64,000 bases of DNA. It comes from Shimia sp047124445. GTDB taxonomy: Bacteria > Pseudomonadota > Alphaproteobacteria > Rhodobacterales > Rhodobacteraceae. The translations under genes and the position numbers were made by a program. The stretch lies in the NCBI RefSeq assembly GCF_047124445.1, contig NZ_CP138921.1, positions 1,674,001 to 1,738,000 on the forward strand, in the 5' to 3' direction. Positions within the stretch are counted from its first letter, which is position 1; the number at the start of each line of letters is the position of its first letter. The notes under the pieces were generated by a model that worked only from the letters and a program-made list of their open reading frames with translations, did not search any database and was not told the DNA's origin. This document shows, one piece after another, positions 1-8,900 of the stretch.

Positions 1-263
1 GTGGCAAAATGCACCTGCTGAGGCAAAATCGCCAGTTTGCGGGACAACTCCTGTCGATTGGCTGGCGCGACGTCCATGCCGTCGACTGTGATACGGCCAG
101 ACTGCATCGGCAACAGCCGCGCAATGTGAGAAAACAGCGACGACTTGCCAGCCCCATTGGGACCGATGAGGGCGGTGATGCCGCCTTTGGGCAAAGTCAC
201 AGACACATCGGTCAAAATTTGCGCATTCGCCACCGAGTAGTTCAGGTTTTCAACGACAATCAT
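1..263 (-). CDS. Siderophore ABC transporter ATP-binding protein (partial)
   Basis: The visible part is the N-terminal 87 or so residues; the rest lies before the window. It contains a Walker A motif, GPNGAGKSS, followed by the expected strand and Q-loop region (LAILPQQ). This matches FecE/FepC-type ATPases that drive uptake of ferric siderophores across the inner membrane. The ATG at 263 overlaps the stop of the upstream permease as ATGA, so it is translationally coupled to it. Assignment to siderophore rather than haem or B12 uptake rests on the neighbouring permeases and binding protein. Confidence 0.85.
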   Translation of the reverse strand, partial: MIVVENLNYSVANAQILTDVSVTLPKGGITALIGPNGAGKSSLFSHIARLLPMQSGRITVDGMDVAPANRQELSRKLAILPQQVHFA

Positions 264-1204
264 GTCCATCCTCTCCGCAGCAAAAGTGCCAAAAATACAA
301 AGCCACCAACAAAATCAATGACCACGGCCAAAGGCGTCGACATGCCCAAAACCCGCTCCAAAATGGTCTGCCCGCCCACCAGCACAATGCCCGCAATCAA
401 CGCGGAAAGCGGGATTAGCACGGCATGGGTTTCATTGGGCGCGATCAAACGGGCAATCGACACCACCAATAGGCCAAGAAACGCCACAGGACCAACCAGC
501 GCTGTGCTCACCGCAACCAGCACCGCCACAAGCACCAGGGCCTGTTTTTGTCGTCGCGCCACGGGCTCACCGAGGTTGGTGGCTATTTCAAAACCTAGGC
601 TCAAAACATCCAGCTGCCTCCGCATACGCCAGCACAGCAGCAGCGTCCCCAAAGTCAGCCCAGCCGCCAGCCAAAGCAGGTTGAGCTCAATGTAGTTAAA
701 CCGCGCATAGGAACTCACCTGAATGGTCGCGAACTCGCTGGGATCAATCATCCGGAATACAAATGAGGTCAACGAGCGAAACAGGACGCCAAAAATGATC
801 CCGGTCAGCACCATGCGCATCAGATCCACGCGATGTTGCCCCAACAACGTGCCAAACAGCAAAAGCGCCGCGCCTATCAGAAAAAACAGGTTCACAAAGA
901 ACACCAACTCAGGCGGCAAATGGTTGTAGCCTGCCGCCCCAATCGTGAACACCGCCAGCGTGACGATCAGCGTGAACAGCGCATCAAACCCCATGATGGA
1001 CGGTGTCAAAATGTGGTTGCGGGAAATGGTTTGAAACAACAGCGTCGCGGTGGATACCGCCGCCCCTACCAGCAACAGCGCCGCCAATTTCCGTCCACGA
1101 AACCACAGCACAAAGTCCCAGTTCCCACGCGCCTCCAACGTCATGAAAAGCCCGCAGCACACGGTCAGCAACACGCCGCAAATCAGCATCGACTTAGCGC
1201 GCAT
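260..1204 (-). CDS. Iron-siderophore ABC transporter permease (FecCD family), second permease
   Basis: A polytopic membrane protein of about 314 residues with the FecCD/BtuC fold. Hydrophobic segments run throughout, and the stretch near the C-terminus (VGPVAFLGLLV) is typical of this family. It would pair with the permease encoded just upstream to form the channel of a ferric-siderophore importer. I place the start at the ATG at 1204 (MRAKSMLICG), which overlaps the upstream stop by 11 bases; the open frame extends further upstream but inside the previous gene. Its own stop overlaps the ATPase start. Confidence 0.88.
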   Translation of the reverse strand: MRAKSMLICGVLLTVCCGLFMTLEARGNWDFVLWFRGRKLAALLLVGAAVSTATLLFQTISRNHILTPSIMGFDALFTLIVTLAVFTIGAAGYNHLPPELVFFVNLFFLIGAALLLFGTLLGQHRVDLMRMVLTGIIFGVLFRSLTSFVFRMIDPSEFATIQVSSYARFNYIELNLLWLAAGLTLGTLLLCWRMRRQLDVLSLGFEIATNLGEPVARRQKQALVLVAVLVAVSTALVGPVAFLGLLVVSIARLIAPNETHAVLIPLSALIAGIVLVGGQTILERVLGMSTPLAVVIDFVGGFVFLALLLRRGWT

Positions 1205-2156
1205 GGTTCGGCCTCGCATAAAGCAGCCACAGGAACACCACCGCGCCCAACACACCGAGCACGGTGCCCACCGGAATTTCATAAGGCGCCCGGATCACCC
1301 GGCCAATGATGTCAGACACCAAAACCAACGAAGCCCCGCACAATGCGGTCAGCGGCAGCGTTGCGCGCAGGTTGTCTCCAAACCGGCGGCTGATGATGTT
1401 TGGCACGATCAGACCAACAAACGGAATGGCCCCAACCGTGATCACGATCAGCGCCGCCACCACAGAAATCGCCAACAATCCAAGGATCATCACCTGATCA
1501 TAGTTGAGACCCAGGTTGATGCTCGCGTCCCGCCCTAGCCCGGCAATCGCAAACTGATCGGCAATCACATAGGTCAGCGCAGTCATCACCGCAGCAATCC
1601 ACAACAGCTCGTAGCGTCCACGCATGACGCCGCTGAAGTCGCCATTCAGCCAGGTGTCAATGTACTGTAGCATGTCCCACTGGTAGGCGACAAAAGTCAC
1701 CCCCGCGCCAATGATCCCACCGTAAATCATTGCAACCAAAGGCACCAAAAGCGGCTGCGCCGGTGGCAAACGCCGCACAATCAGCAGGAATCCAATGCTC
1801 GACATCAACGCTGTTGCCGTGGCGATGCTCATCTTCACAAGAATAGACGCGCTCGGAAACAGCAGGACCACAATCAGTATACCTAGCGCCGCCCCCTGCC
1901 CTGTGCCCGCGGTCATCGGCTCGACAAACCGGTTGCGCACCAACATCTGCATTATCATCCCGCATACGGCCAACGCAGCGCCGGCAATCAAGGAGGCCAA
2001 AGTCCTTGGCAAACGGCTGTCCAACATGAGGCCAAAGGCCTCGCTGTCGAATAAAACCTCACTTGGTCGCAGGGAAATCACCCCAACAAACAAGGAAATG
2101 GCGGCCAGAACCAATGTTCCAGCCGCCAAGAAGAGTGCTGCGGAGTGCCGTCGCAT
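1194..2156 (-). CDS. Iron-siderophore ABC transporter permease (FecCD family), first permease
   Basis: A 320-residue multi-spanning permease of the FecCD family, with the conserved VGLIVPNIISRRFGD region near residue 240 that contacts the ATPase. It lies 6 bases after the stop of the binding-protein gene, and the order binding protein, permease, permease, ATPase matches the CeuEBCD, FatBDCA and YclQNOP systems for catecholate-type siderophores. The substrate cannot be read from the sequence. Confidence 0.88.
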   Translation of the reverse strand: MRRHSAALFLAAGTLVLAAISLFVGVISLRPSEVLFDSEAFGLMLDSRLPRTLASLIAGAALAVCGMIMQMLVRNRFVEPMTAGTGQGAALGILIVVLLFPSASILVKMSIATATALMSSIGFLLIVRRLPPAQPLLVPLVAMIYGGIIGAGVTFVAYQWDMLQYIDTWLNGDFSGVMRGRYELLWIAAVMTALTYVIADQFAIAGLGRDASINLGLNYDQVMILGLLAISVVAALIVITVGAIPFVGLIVPNIISRRFGDNLRATLPLTALCGASLVLVSDIIGRVIRAPYEIPVGTVLGVLGAVVFLWLLYARPNHAR

Positions 2157-2162
2157 TCAGTG

Positions 2163-3047
2163 TTAGCCCGAAGTAAAGGCGCTCAGGAACGCGTCCAGAG
2201 TGCGGGACATGGACTGGATGCCACCACCGGCAATGTAGATGTCCGCTGCATTCAGGTAGACAACGTCACCATTTTTCCAGGCAGTGGTCTCAGCAACCAG
2301 CGGGTTGTCCAAAGTGGCCTCTGCGCTTTCGCCCGGACGGCCAATGGCCGCCAGACGGTCGATTACAATCAGGATGTCAGGGTTAGCCTCTTTGATGAAT
2401 TCAAAAGAAATCGCTTCACCATGTGACGACTGCTCCACGCCATCCACAGCCTCTTCCAAACCCAGCTTGGTGTGCAACCAATCGAACCGCCCCCCAGCGC
2501 CATATGCCGAGATCTTTGGGCCATTGGTCATCACGATCAGCGCGGTGCCTTTGCCGTCCAGTGCGGCCTTGGTGTGCGCCAGCTTGTCCATGAACGCCGC
2601 CTTCAGAGCGGCCGCTTCCACCTCTTTGCCAAAGATTTTACCGTAGGCGTCCAGGCGTTCGAGGCCCTGACCAACGGTGTCTTCCCAGATGGTCATGTCG
2701 ATGGTTGGCGCCATTTCTGCCATGGCCTTGGCCTGCTTGGAGGAGCGTCCGCCGACCACAACCAGATCCGGTGCCAGCGCGTTGATCGCCTCAAAATCCG
2801 GCTCAAAGAGGTTCCCTACCGTGGCCGCGCCTTTGGTGGCATCCACCAAGTAGTCTACGTAGACGTTTTCCGGGACACCCGCCAAAGGCACTTGCAAAGC
2901 CGACAGCGTGTCGATGGCCGCAATGTCAAACACCGCTACTTTAGCGGGTGTGACCTCTACATGTGCCTTACCTGCATAGGTGTCCACCTCTGCGGCCTGC
3001 AGAGAGGTTGCGCTCAGAGCCAGCGCGCAAAAAATACGCTTAAACAA
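2163..3047 (-). CDS. Siderophore ABC transporter substrate-binding protein
   Basis: A 294-residue periplasmic binding protein of the class III (helical backbone) type, related to CeuE, YclQ and FatB. The first 18-19 residues (ending SLQAAE) form a signal peptide without an obvious lipobox cysteine. Family hallmarks include VAVFDIAAIDTLSALQVP near residue 37 and DLVVVGGRSS near residue 94. First gene of the uptake operon. The 120 bases between it and the divergent DUF2218 gene contain a perfect dyad (3134-3154) that could be an iron-responsive operator. Confidence 0.88.
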   Translation of the reverse strand: MFKRIFCALALSATSLQAAEVDTYAGKAHVEVTPAKVAVFDIAAIDTLSALQVPLAGVPENVYVDYLVDATKGAATVGNLFEPDFEAINALAPDLVVVGGRSSKQAKAMAEMAPTIDMTIWEDTVGQGLERLDAYGKIFGKEVEAAALKAAFMDKLAHTKAALDGKGTALIVMTNGPKISAYGAGGRFDWLHTKLGLEEAVDGVEQSSHGEAISFEFIKEANPDILIVIDRLAAIGRPGESAEATLDNPLVAETTAWKNGDVVYLNAADIYIAGGGIQSMSRTLDAFLSAFTSG

Positions 3048-3133
3048 TGGAATTCTCCAGTTTACGGCGTCTGGCTATTTATCTGGCTGAACGCGATTGC
3101 AGCTTGATTATCCGCTCAAAATGCGCGAGTCCA

Positions 3134-3154
3134 GAGTAACAAATAATTTTACTC
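3134..3154. promoter_or_regulatory. Inverted repeat GAGTAA-N9-TTACTC between siderophore operon and DUF2218 gene
   Basis: The two 6-base arms (3134-3139 and 3149-3154) are perfectly complementary and flank an AT-rich 9-base spacer. The dyad lies 13 bases before the DUF2218 ATG and about 87 bases from the binding-protein start, so one dimeric regulator could control both units. It does not match the classic Fur box or the Irr ICE box closely. Function is inferred from position and symmetry only. Confidence 0.4.
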
Positions 3155-3167
3155 AGGAACCCGCCCG

Positions 3168-3452
3168 ATGTTGACGGCCACTGGCACCTTTTCCACTGAA
3201 AACGCCTCGAAATACCTTGTACAACTGTGCAAGCACTTCGCCCATAAAATCGACGTTTCTTATGACGAAACCCAAGGAAGCTGCTCCTTCCCCATAGGCA
3301 CCGCCGCGATGACTGCCAATCCTGAGCAATTGCGTGTGGATATCGAAGTCAACGACGCAGAGGGGCTAAAGCAGGTCAAACACGTGATCGACGTGCATCT
3401 GGAGCGCTTTGCCTTCCGCGAAGACTTCAAAAACATGAACTGGACCAGCTAA
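3168..3452 (+). CDS. DUF2218 domain-containing protein
   Basis: A 94-residue soluble protein that matches the DUF2218 family across its whole length: an N-terminal region ATGTFSTENASKYLVQLCKHF, a conserved HK(I/V) segment, and a C-terminal HLERFAFRE motif. Members are often encoded beside siderophore or iron-uptake genes, as here, and a role in iron-siderophore handling has been suggested, but no activity is established. The ATG at 3168 follows a purine-rich stretch and the dyad at 3134-3154. Confidence 0.85.
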   Translation: MLTATGTFSTENASKYLVQLCKHFAHKIDVSYDETQGSCSFPIGTAAMTANPEQLRVDIEVNDAEGLKQVKHVIDVHLERFAFREDFKNMNWTS

Positions 3453-3493
3453 CGTAACTTGCGACGCGCTCGTTTCACGGCCAATGTATTGTA

Positions 3494-3985
3494 ATGAGTG
3501 ACAAAATTTCCCCGGATGAAGACAGGTCGCCCAACGCGACCTTCTTCAACGACGATGATCCAAACATCGCCAACAGCCGCGTTTGGTTCTATATCCTCAA
3601 AAGCCAGCGCAAGTTCTTTCTCAAGTTTTCCCAAGCCTTGAAAGACCAGGGATTGGGCGATCCTGTCTGGTACGAAATCCTTTATGAAATCGACCAGGCT
3701 GGCCCAGATGGCAAACTCATGGGCGAACTGGAGCCCAGGCTGCTGCTGCCGCAATACGGGCTGTCCCGTCATATCGCACGCATGGAAAAAGCCGGCCTGC
3801 TGCGACGGGAGTACATCTCGGATGGTCGCAGAAAGCAGGTACTTTTTCTCACAGACGAAGGCGCCCGACGCCTGAAAATTGTCTGGCCGCTGTACCTCGA
3901 CACCCTCAAATCCGAAATGGGGCCGCTGCTGGACACGGATGAGGCTTACGATTTGGCCCGCTTCCTGCTGCGCCTGCTGCCCTGA
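3494..3985 (+). CDS. MarR family transcriptional regulator
   Basis: A 163-residue protein with the MarR winged-helix layout: an N-terminal dimerisation helix (residues 30-60), a recognition region around LLLPQYGLSRHIARMEKAGLL (80-100), a wing with the DGRRKQV motif near 110, and a C-terminal helix. The first 25 residues are acidic and probably disordered. It lies 41 bases after the DUF2218 gene on the same strand and ends at a strong terminator. It may regulate the neighbouring uptake genes, but its ligand is unknown. Confidence 0.85.
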   Translation: MSDKISPDEDRSPNATFFNDDDPNIANSRVWFYILKSQRKFFLKFSQALKDQGLGDPVWYEILYEIDQAGPDGKLMGELEPRLLLPQYGLSRHIARMEKAGLLRREYISDGRRKQVLFLTDEGARRLKIVWPLYLDTLKSEMGPLLDTDEAYDLARFLLRLLP

Positions 3986-4000
3986 CCACGAATAACAAAG

Positions 4001-4024
4001 GGCGGCCTCAGGATTGAGGCCGCC
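4001..4024. terminator. Bidirectional rho-independent terminator
   Basis: A perfect 10-base stem (GGCGGCCTCA / TGAGGCCGCC) with a 4-base GGAT loop, followed on the plus strand by a T-rich run. It sits between the convergent MarR gene and the TonB receptor remnant. Confidence 0.85.
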
Positions 4025-4048
4025 GTTCTCTGTTTTCAATTTCGCAAT

Positions 4049-5734
4049 TTAGAAGCGTGCAATCGCCTCAATCATCACGCTCCGGCCTTGCTCTGCCAGC
4101 GGCACGATGGACGAGTAGTCCTGCCCATAGGTCGCGCGATCCGCGTATTGCTTATCAAACAAGTTGTTGACCGACGCGCGCAACGTCAGGTTCTGCATCT
4201 GCTTCGGCGTGTACTCGGCAAACACATTGACCACGGCATAGCCAGGCAGGGTTGCGTCGGAGTCGACCAGATCATCGCCATATTCTAATGCCATATCCAC
4301 ACTGCCACCAATCAACAGATTTTGGTTAGGCAGATACTGTTGAACCTGCAACGCTGCCACGGTCCCCAATGGCGCGCCGTAGTCTTGCAGATACCAGGAG
4401 CCGTAGCCGATGCCGTCCCGCTCTACATCGCTGCGCGACACACTAAACCGCATGGAGCCGTTGTCCCAGCCATGCGTCAGACCGAGGTTCCAGCCTTTGC
4501 TTTCAAAGTCAAAGTTGTCTCCGCCGCTGCGCACATTGTCGATCTGGGTCAGGACGACCTCACCACCAATCTTGGTGTTGGCCGCGCCCCAATCAAATCC
4601 AACCGTGTAGTTTTCGGCCCGCGATGCCTCCAGGCTGGAGTAGTCCCAACCAGGGAGCTCGAACAGATAGTTGTCCTCCAACTGGATGCCACCAAACACG
4701 TTGGACGCCCCGGCGAGCAGCGAGAATGCCTCGCTGAAGTGGTAACGCAAAGACAGGTTGCCGCTGGCCCCATCCACTGATTTCCGAGATGTCGCATCCA
4801 ACCCCTCAAAATCCTGCCAGTCTTAGCGGAAGCCAGTCGAGACTTCCCAGTTGGATCCCAAATCAAGCCGCGCCTGAGCAAACACGCCGACATTCTCCGC
4901 CTTCTCGGTCAGTGTCGCAGAGCCCGCCCCGCGATACGTGGACTGGCGGTCATAGAAGTCGACACCGGCCACAACCGTGTTGGTGGCGGATAGATGGAAT
5001 GTGTTCTGGATTTTTCCGGAGTATGTGGAGCTATCCCCCTCACTCTAATAAGGATCAGGCACATTTACAAGGCTTTCAGAAAAGCCAAGCACGACCTCCG
5101 GATCCCAATAGCCCATGTTGCGCGTGTCTTCATACCGGATCGAATAGTTGTTGCGCTGGGTGTCATAGAGGCGCAACGGCGCGGGCCGTCCCACAACTTC
5201 GCCGATGTTGGCGCGGTAGGGGCGCATCTCGGAGTCATTGATCCGCTGTGCCGAGACCTCTAGGCGGTGCTGGGATTGGTCGTCAAACGCAAACTTCAGC
5301 AAGCCGGACTCAAAGTTGGCAGCAGTGCCGGGCACAACATCGCCGTCGCCGTTTTTGTAGTCATCGCCCTTAGCCGCCCGCAGGTAGCCAAGCGCTTCAA
5401 AATTACCGGACTTGGCCGCAACCGTTGTCGAGCCACCAAAGGTCTTGCCATTGCTGTCATAGCTCAACCGAGCGTTCCCGCCCACCGTTTGACCGTCGTC
5501 GAGGATGTCACCGGCATCCACAGTTTCCATGATCACGGCCCCCGCCACAGCGTTTGGCCCGGTGTCGGCCGCAGCAATGCCCGGGTCAGCCCGCTCATGA
5601 CATGCAAGTGCATGACATAGCGAAGCCGCAGCGCCATCTCCGACAAAAACGGCGCAAGGGTTTCCGTCCAGGGCGTTGCTATTCACCTGGAAAAGGACAG
5701 CGACTAGCGTGAGCCCTGTGACGACATCCATCAC
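4049..5734 (-). pseudogene. TonB-dependent siderophore receptor, degraded
   Basis: This stretch reads as one receptor in a single frame interrupted by two stops: TAG at 5045-5047 and TAA at 4823-4825. Between and beyond them the frame continues with clear outer-membrane barrel sequence, such as NTVVAGVDFYDRQSTYRG and DLGSNWEVSTGFR, and it ends with the terminal aromatic residue (IEAIARF) expected for barrel insertion. Homology starts near the end of the plug domain (GPNAVAGAVIMETVDAGD). The signal peptide, TonB box and most of the plug are missing, and only about 70 bases separate the fragment from the DUF2950 gene. It was presumably the outer-membrane partner of the uptake system at 1-3047. 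A sequencing error could explain one stop but not also the missing N-terminus. Confidence 0.85.
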
Positions 5735-5804
5735 CTATTCGGCCAGCGCTATTTCCTTGCCCGCCGATCCCCAGTCAGTCAGGAGAAGAAACGGATTGCG
5801 AAGA

Positions 5805-6719
5805 TCACTGCAACCCTACGGGGTGCCATTCCGATGTGGGATCAAAACTTCTGAGCAAAAAGGCCCGCTCCAGACTGTCTTCTCCGAGGTCGGCCTCAAG
5901 CACCACACCGTTTTCAGAAACCATAAACGAGTGAATACCGCTGTTGCCGTAGTCGGACGGCACCGCCAACAAAGCGTGACCCGCCACCATATTCCCACCA
6001 CTGACATAATTCAGAGCGCCCCCGGGAGCCGCAGCGCTTTGCCTGTCCAATATGCGATAGTAGTAGCCGCCAAATGGCTCAGGCCCCATATCCCTTTGCC
6101 CGTCAGAGTAACCGTCAAGCGATGCCAGCGCGATCCGCACCCCCAAAGGACTGTCTTCTCCCTGCCAAAACAATCCATCTCGCACACCTTCGCTGGACAA
6201 AAACGCAGGCGCAAACTCCATGACCTGATCGGCGTCATGATCTACCAAACGATACTCGGCCTGGATATCGACATAGACCTTTAAAAAGTCGATCACATCC
6301 AGTTCGTTCAAACCTATGCGTCGAAACAGAACCTCGTCACGTCCTGCGTCGATGTCAAATTGCCAACTCGCATCCACACGGGTGAGCGGAATCGGAAAAG
6401 GCCACCCATCCGCACCCAGACGCAGGACCACCCCATCGTTTTCATCCGATTGAAAGCGGTATCCTCCCTGCAACAGCCCCAGGATCTCAGCGCGATTCTC
6501 TCTGTCGCGCTGAGGGCTGCCGGTAGACAGCAGATCTTGGGCCTCCGCCCCAAAAACCTGCAAAATTGCAGTCTGATCTCCGGCCTTGAGCGCCGTCATC
6601 ATTGCCTCAAGAGCAGCTTGAGGCGTGTCATAGGATGCGGCCGTTTGAGCCTCAGCGGACACTGAAACGGCCAGGCCAAAGGCAAAACCAGCCAGTTGTT
6701 TAGCAACGGTGTGTGTCAT
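5805..6719 (-). CDS. DUF2950 domain-containing exported protein
   Basis: A 304-residue protein with a signal peptide (cleavage likely after VSAEA, around residue 24) and the DUF2950 pattern: a leading YDTPQAALEAMMTALKAGD, a central DVIDFLKVYVDIQAEYR, and a late EPFGGYYYRIL. Members are encoded next to DUF3300 genes, as here, where only 4 bases separate the two frames. The pair is probably periplasmic; its function is unknown. The ATG at 6719 gives a complete signal sequence. Confidence 0.88.
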   Translation of the reverse strand: MTHTVAKQLAGFAFGLAVSVSAEAQTAASYDTPQAALEAMMTALKAGDQTAILQVFGAEAQDLLSTGSPQRDRENRAEILGLLQGGYRFQSDENDGVVLRLGADGWPFPIPLTRVDASWQFDIDAGRDEVLFRRIGLNELDVIDFLKVYVDIQAEYRLVDHDADQVMEFAPAFLSSEGVRDGLFWQGEDSPLGVRIALASLDGYSDGQRDMGPEPFGGYYYRILDRQSAAAPGGALNYVSGGNMVAGHALLAVPSDYGNSGIHSFMVSENGVVLEADLGEDSLERAFLLRSFDPTSEWHPVGLQ

Positions 6720-6723
6720 CTGC

Positions 6724-7938
6724 CTATCTCCCTCTACGCGCGCCTGCCGCCGCGCGGCCTCGAGACGCTGCAGCGCCCGCTCTGTGAGACGAGGCGCGTT
6801 TCTTCATCGCCCCACCATTGGTGGGGGCTGCCTGCCGTTTTGGCGCGACTTTGGCCTTGGCCTGCGGCGTTTTCGGCCGCGGGTTGGCCCGCTGCGGTGT
6901 CTTGTTGGTGGTACGTTCGACGGCAGCTTTGCGGTCGGCTGCGGACGGGCTTGAAGGACGCTCAACACCCGCGCGAGGAGTTTTGCTCTTGGAAATATCC
7001 GCAGCGCCACTTTTCTTGGCAAGGTCAGAGCGCAACTTGTCACCGCGATCAGGCTTGGCCACCGGCAAAGAGGTGGCGCCATCATTGCCGCGCTTGCGTG
7101 CAATCGTGTCGCGCGCTTCTTTCTGTCGCGCGTCACTGGGCTTCCACCCAACGGTATTGCGGTCCCCGATGTTGACGTCACCATCTATGTCGATGTCGAT
7201 GTCTGGATTTCGAATGATGGGCCGACCATTCCACCCACCGCAGTTTCGGCACCCCCAATAGTCATGCCAATGGTCATCATCGTCGAAGATTTCATCTATG
7301 AGAGCAAAAGCGCCAAAAATCAGCAATCCCGTGGCCACGGCATCGCCAACATCGGAGGAATTTTCAACATAGACGGTCTCCGTGTCATATTGCGGCACAT
7401 AAACAACTTCAGGGTCCGTGGGCTGAATGACAATTGTTTCGGTGTCTCCTTCCTGAACCACTTCTACAGTCTGCTCATCACCACTGACCAAATTGCCAGC
7501 CTCGTCTGCCGCTTGGCGCTGCACTTGCACCGCCGCCATCACGTCATCGCTTTGTGCCAGCATGGCGTTTCCGACCGTTTCCGTCCAATCAATATGGGCT
7601 GCCATATCTTCGAGAACATCGGGAAAAGCCGTCGCCAGAACCTCTACGCTATCGTCCCAATCCTCCGCTTCAATGAGCGGCTTCAACTCTTCTTGCGAAA
7701 CGCCGGCATTGTCCTCAAGGAACATATCCGCCTTCACCACCTCCAGCGGAAAGGTTGCGGCAACCAACACCTGAATAAGCAGGGTGTCCGGATACAGCGC
7801 CACTGGCGCAACAAGCGTTTCAAGCTCTTCCGATCGCAGTAGGTCGCCCTCTTGGTCTTCGCCAGACTGCGTGACCGCCCCGGACGGGGTAAGCAAAATG
7901 ACAGATAACAAAATAGATTTTAGCTTTATGTAGCGCAT
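6724..7938 (-). CDS. DUF3300 domain-containing exported protein
   Basis: A 404-residue protein with a signal peptide in the first 24 or so residues. The DUF3300 domain spans about residues 35-220, with the hallmark LVAPVALYPDTLLIQVLVAATFP and a later PTDPEVVYVPQYDTETVYV. After a short acidic and His/Asp-rich segment, the C-terminal 150 residues are a basic, Ala/Pro/Lys/Arg-rich low-complexity tail that is probably disordered. It forms a two-gene operon with the DUF2950 gene. Function unknown; an envelope role is likely from the signal peptide. Confidence 0.88.
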   Translation of the reverse strand: MRYIKLKSILLSVILLTPSGAVTQSGEDQEGDLLRSEELETLVAPVALYPDTLLIQVLVAATFPLEVVKADMFLEDNAGVSQEELKPLIEAEDWDDSVEVLATAFPDVLEDMAAHIDWTETVGNAMLAQSDDVMAAVQVQRQAADEAGNLVSGDEQTVEVVQEGDTETIVIQPTDPEVVYVPQYDTETVYVENSSDVGDAVATGLLIFGAFALIDEIFDDDDHWHDYWGCRNCGGWNGRPIIRNPDIDIDIDGDVNIGDRNTVGWKPSDARQKEARDTIARKRGNDGATSLPVAKPDRGDKLRSDLAKKSGAADISKSKTPRAGVERPSSPSAADRKAAVERTTNKTPQRANPRPKTPQAKAKVAPKRQAAPTNGGAMKKRASSHRAGAAASRGRAAAGARRGR

Positions 7939-8190
7939 TCTTAGCCCCTAAAAACAGTTGCCAGCGCCTCACGGTATGCCGACCTCTGCCCCGAACCAAG
8001 AACTTTCGCAAAACTTTCGACAGCGTGCTCCTGTCTCGAAATGTGCAGGCTAGCGCAAACCTAAAGCCGGACGCGGCACCCTGTCCGGCACGCCATGGAT
8101 CGCCTTCGTTCCCTCATCTGTCGCTCGAGCCATGGCGCGCGACACCCAATCCGAGCTGTTTATCTGTGATGAACCGTCAATCTCACAGGC

Positions 8191-8808
8191 CTAGTCCACC
8201 TGCGCCAAATCCCCGGCGCAAATGATCCCTTCCTTCAGAAGATGCAAGACCGCAGCACTCAACGACATCGCATCATCAAGCGCGTCGTGATCGCGAAGAT
8301 CTGCCTGGTCTATGCCAAAAAATGCGGACAGTGCCGCACTGTTGGTTCTTGCAATGTCCTGTTCCGTCATGGCCGATTTTTGAAAGACCGATTTCAAATT
8401 GGAAAACCGTTCAGCCGCAATCTTGGGTGTGACACCCTGCACAAAACAGCTGATGCCCAAGGCAAAAAGCTCGTCTTTGCCCCAGCTCCACAAGTGACCG
8501 CCTTGTGAAAACCTGTCCAAGGCCTCCAGCGCCTCTGATAATTCCATGCCTTCTGATCGCAGGCGTTCATTGCTTATGCCCGTCAAGGCCACGAAATACG
8601 GATCAAGCTTGCAGAGCTCTCCGTGCCTGTTCCGGGGCAACACAAGCACCTCAAGCTTGTCGGTGACTTCGACCGGATCGTCCAAATCAACCAAAACGGC
8701 CCCAATCTGAACCAGCAATGGGTCTGGATCTTCCGCGGCAGACCAAAGCCGATGCATGGCGCCGTCGCGGGACAAATACTCTGTGTCAAAAATGACCAGC
8801 TTTGACAT
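8191..8808 (-). CDS. 3'-5' exonuclease, DEDDh (RNase T/DnaQ-like) family
   Basis: A 205-residue protein with the exonuclease I motif FDTEYLS (residues 7-13, catalytic Asp and Glu), a central aspartate region, and the exonuclease III motif RDHDALDDAMS near residue 175 with the H-x4-D pair of DEDDh enzymes. The size and single domain suit an ERI-1/KapD-like RNA or DNA exonuclease rather than a polymerase proofreading subunit. It appears to be a single-gene unit, and its substrate cannot be predicted from context. Confidence 0.82.
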   Translation of the reverse strand: MSKLVIFDTEYLSRDGAMHRLWSAAEDPDPLLVQIGAVLVDLDDPVEVTDKLEVLVLPRNRHGELCKLDPYFVALTGISNERLRSEGMELSEALEALDRFSQGGHLWSWGKDELFALGISCFVQGVTPKIAAERFSNLKSVFQKSAMTEQDIARTNSAALSAFFGIDQADLRDHDALDDAMSLSAAVLHLLKEGIICAGDLAQVD

Positions 8809-8900
8809 TCAATCTCTCCAACGCGGAATTAGTTTTCGCCACGGTTGATTGGACAATTCTGCATGCGCAACGTGACTCCGATGACACATGTGTGTCGGAT

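Noticed and set aside
9..695. 228-codon open frame on the plus strand
   Set aside because: It lies antisense to the ABC ATPase and permease genes and has low-complexity, Arg/Thr/Ser-rich sequence; a shadow frame.
4549..4893. Frameshift as the cause of the broken TonB receptor
   Set aside because: The overlapping frame here suggested a shift, but reading shows that the parts at 4049-4801 and 5045-5734 share one frame; the breaks are in-frame stops.
7939..8190. Small genes between the DUF3300 and exonuclease genes
   Set aside because: Short frames on either strand lack ribosome sites and family matches; nothing supported.
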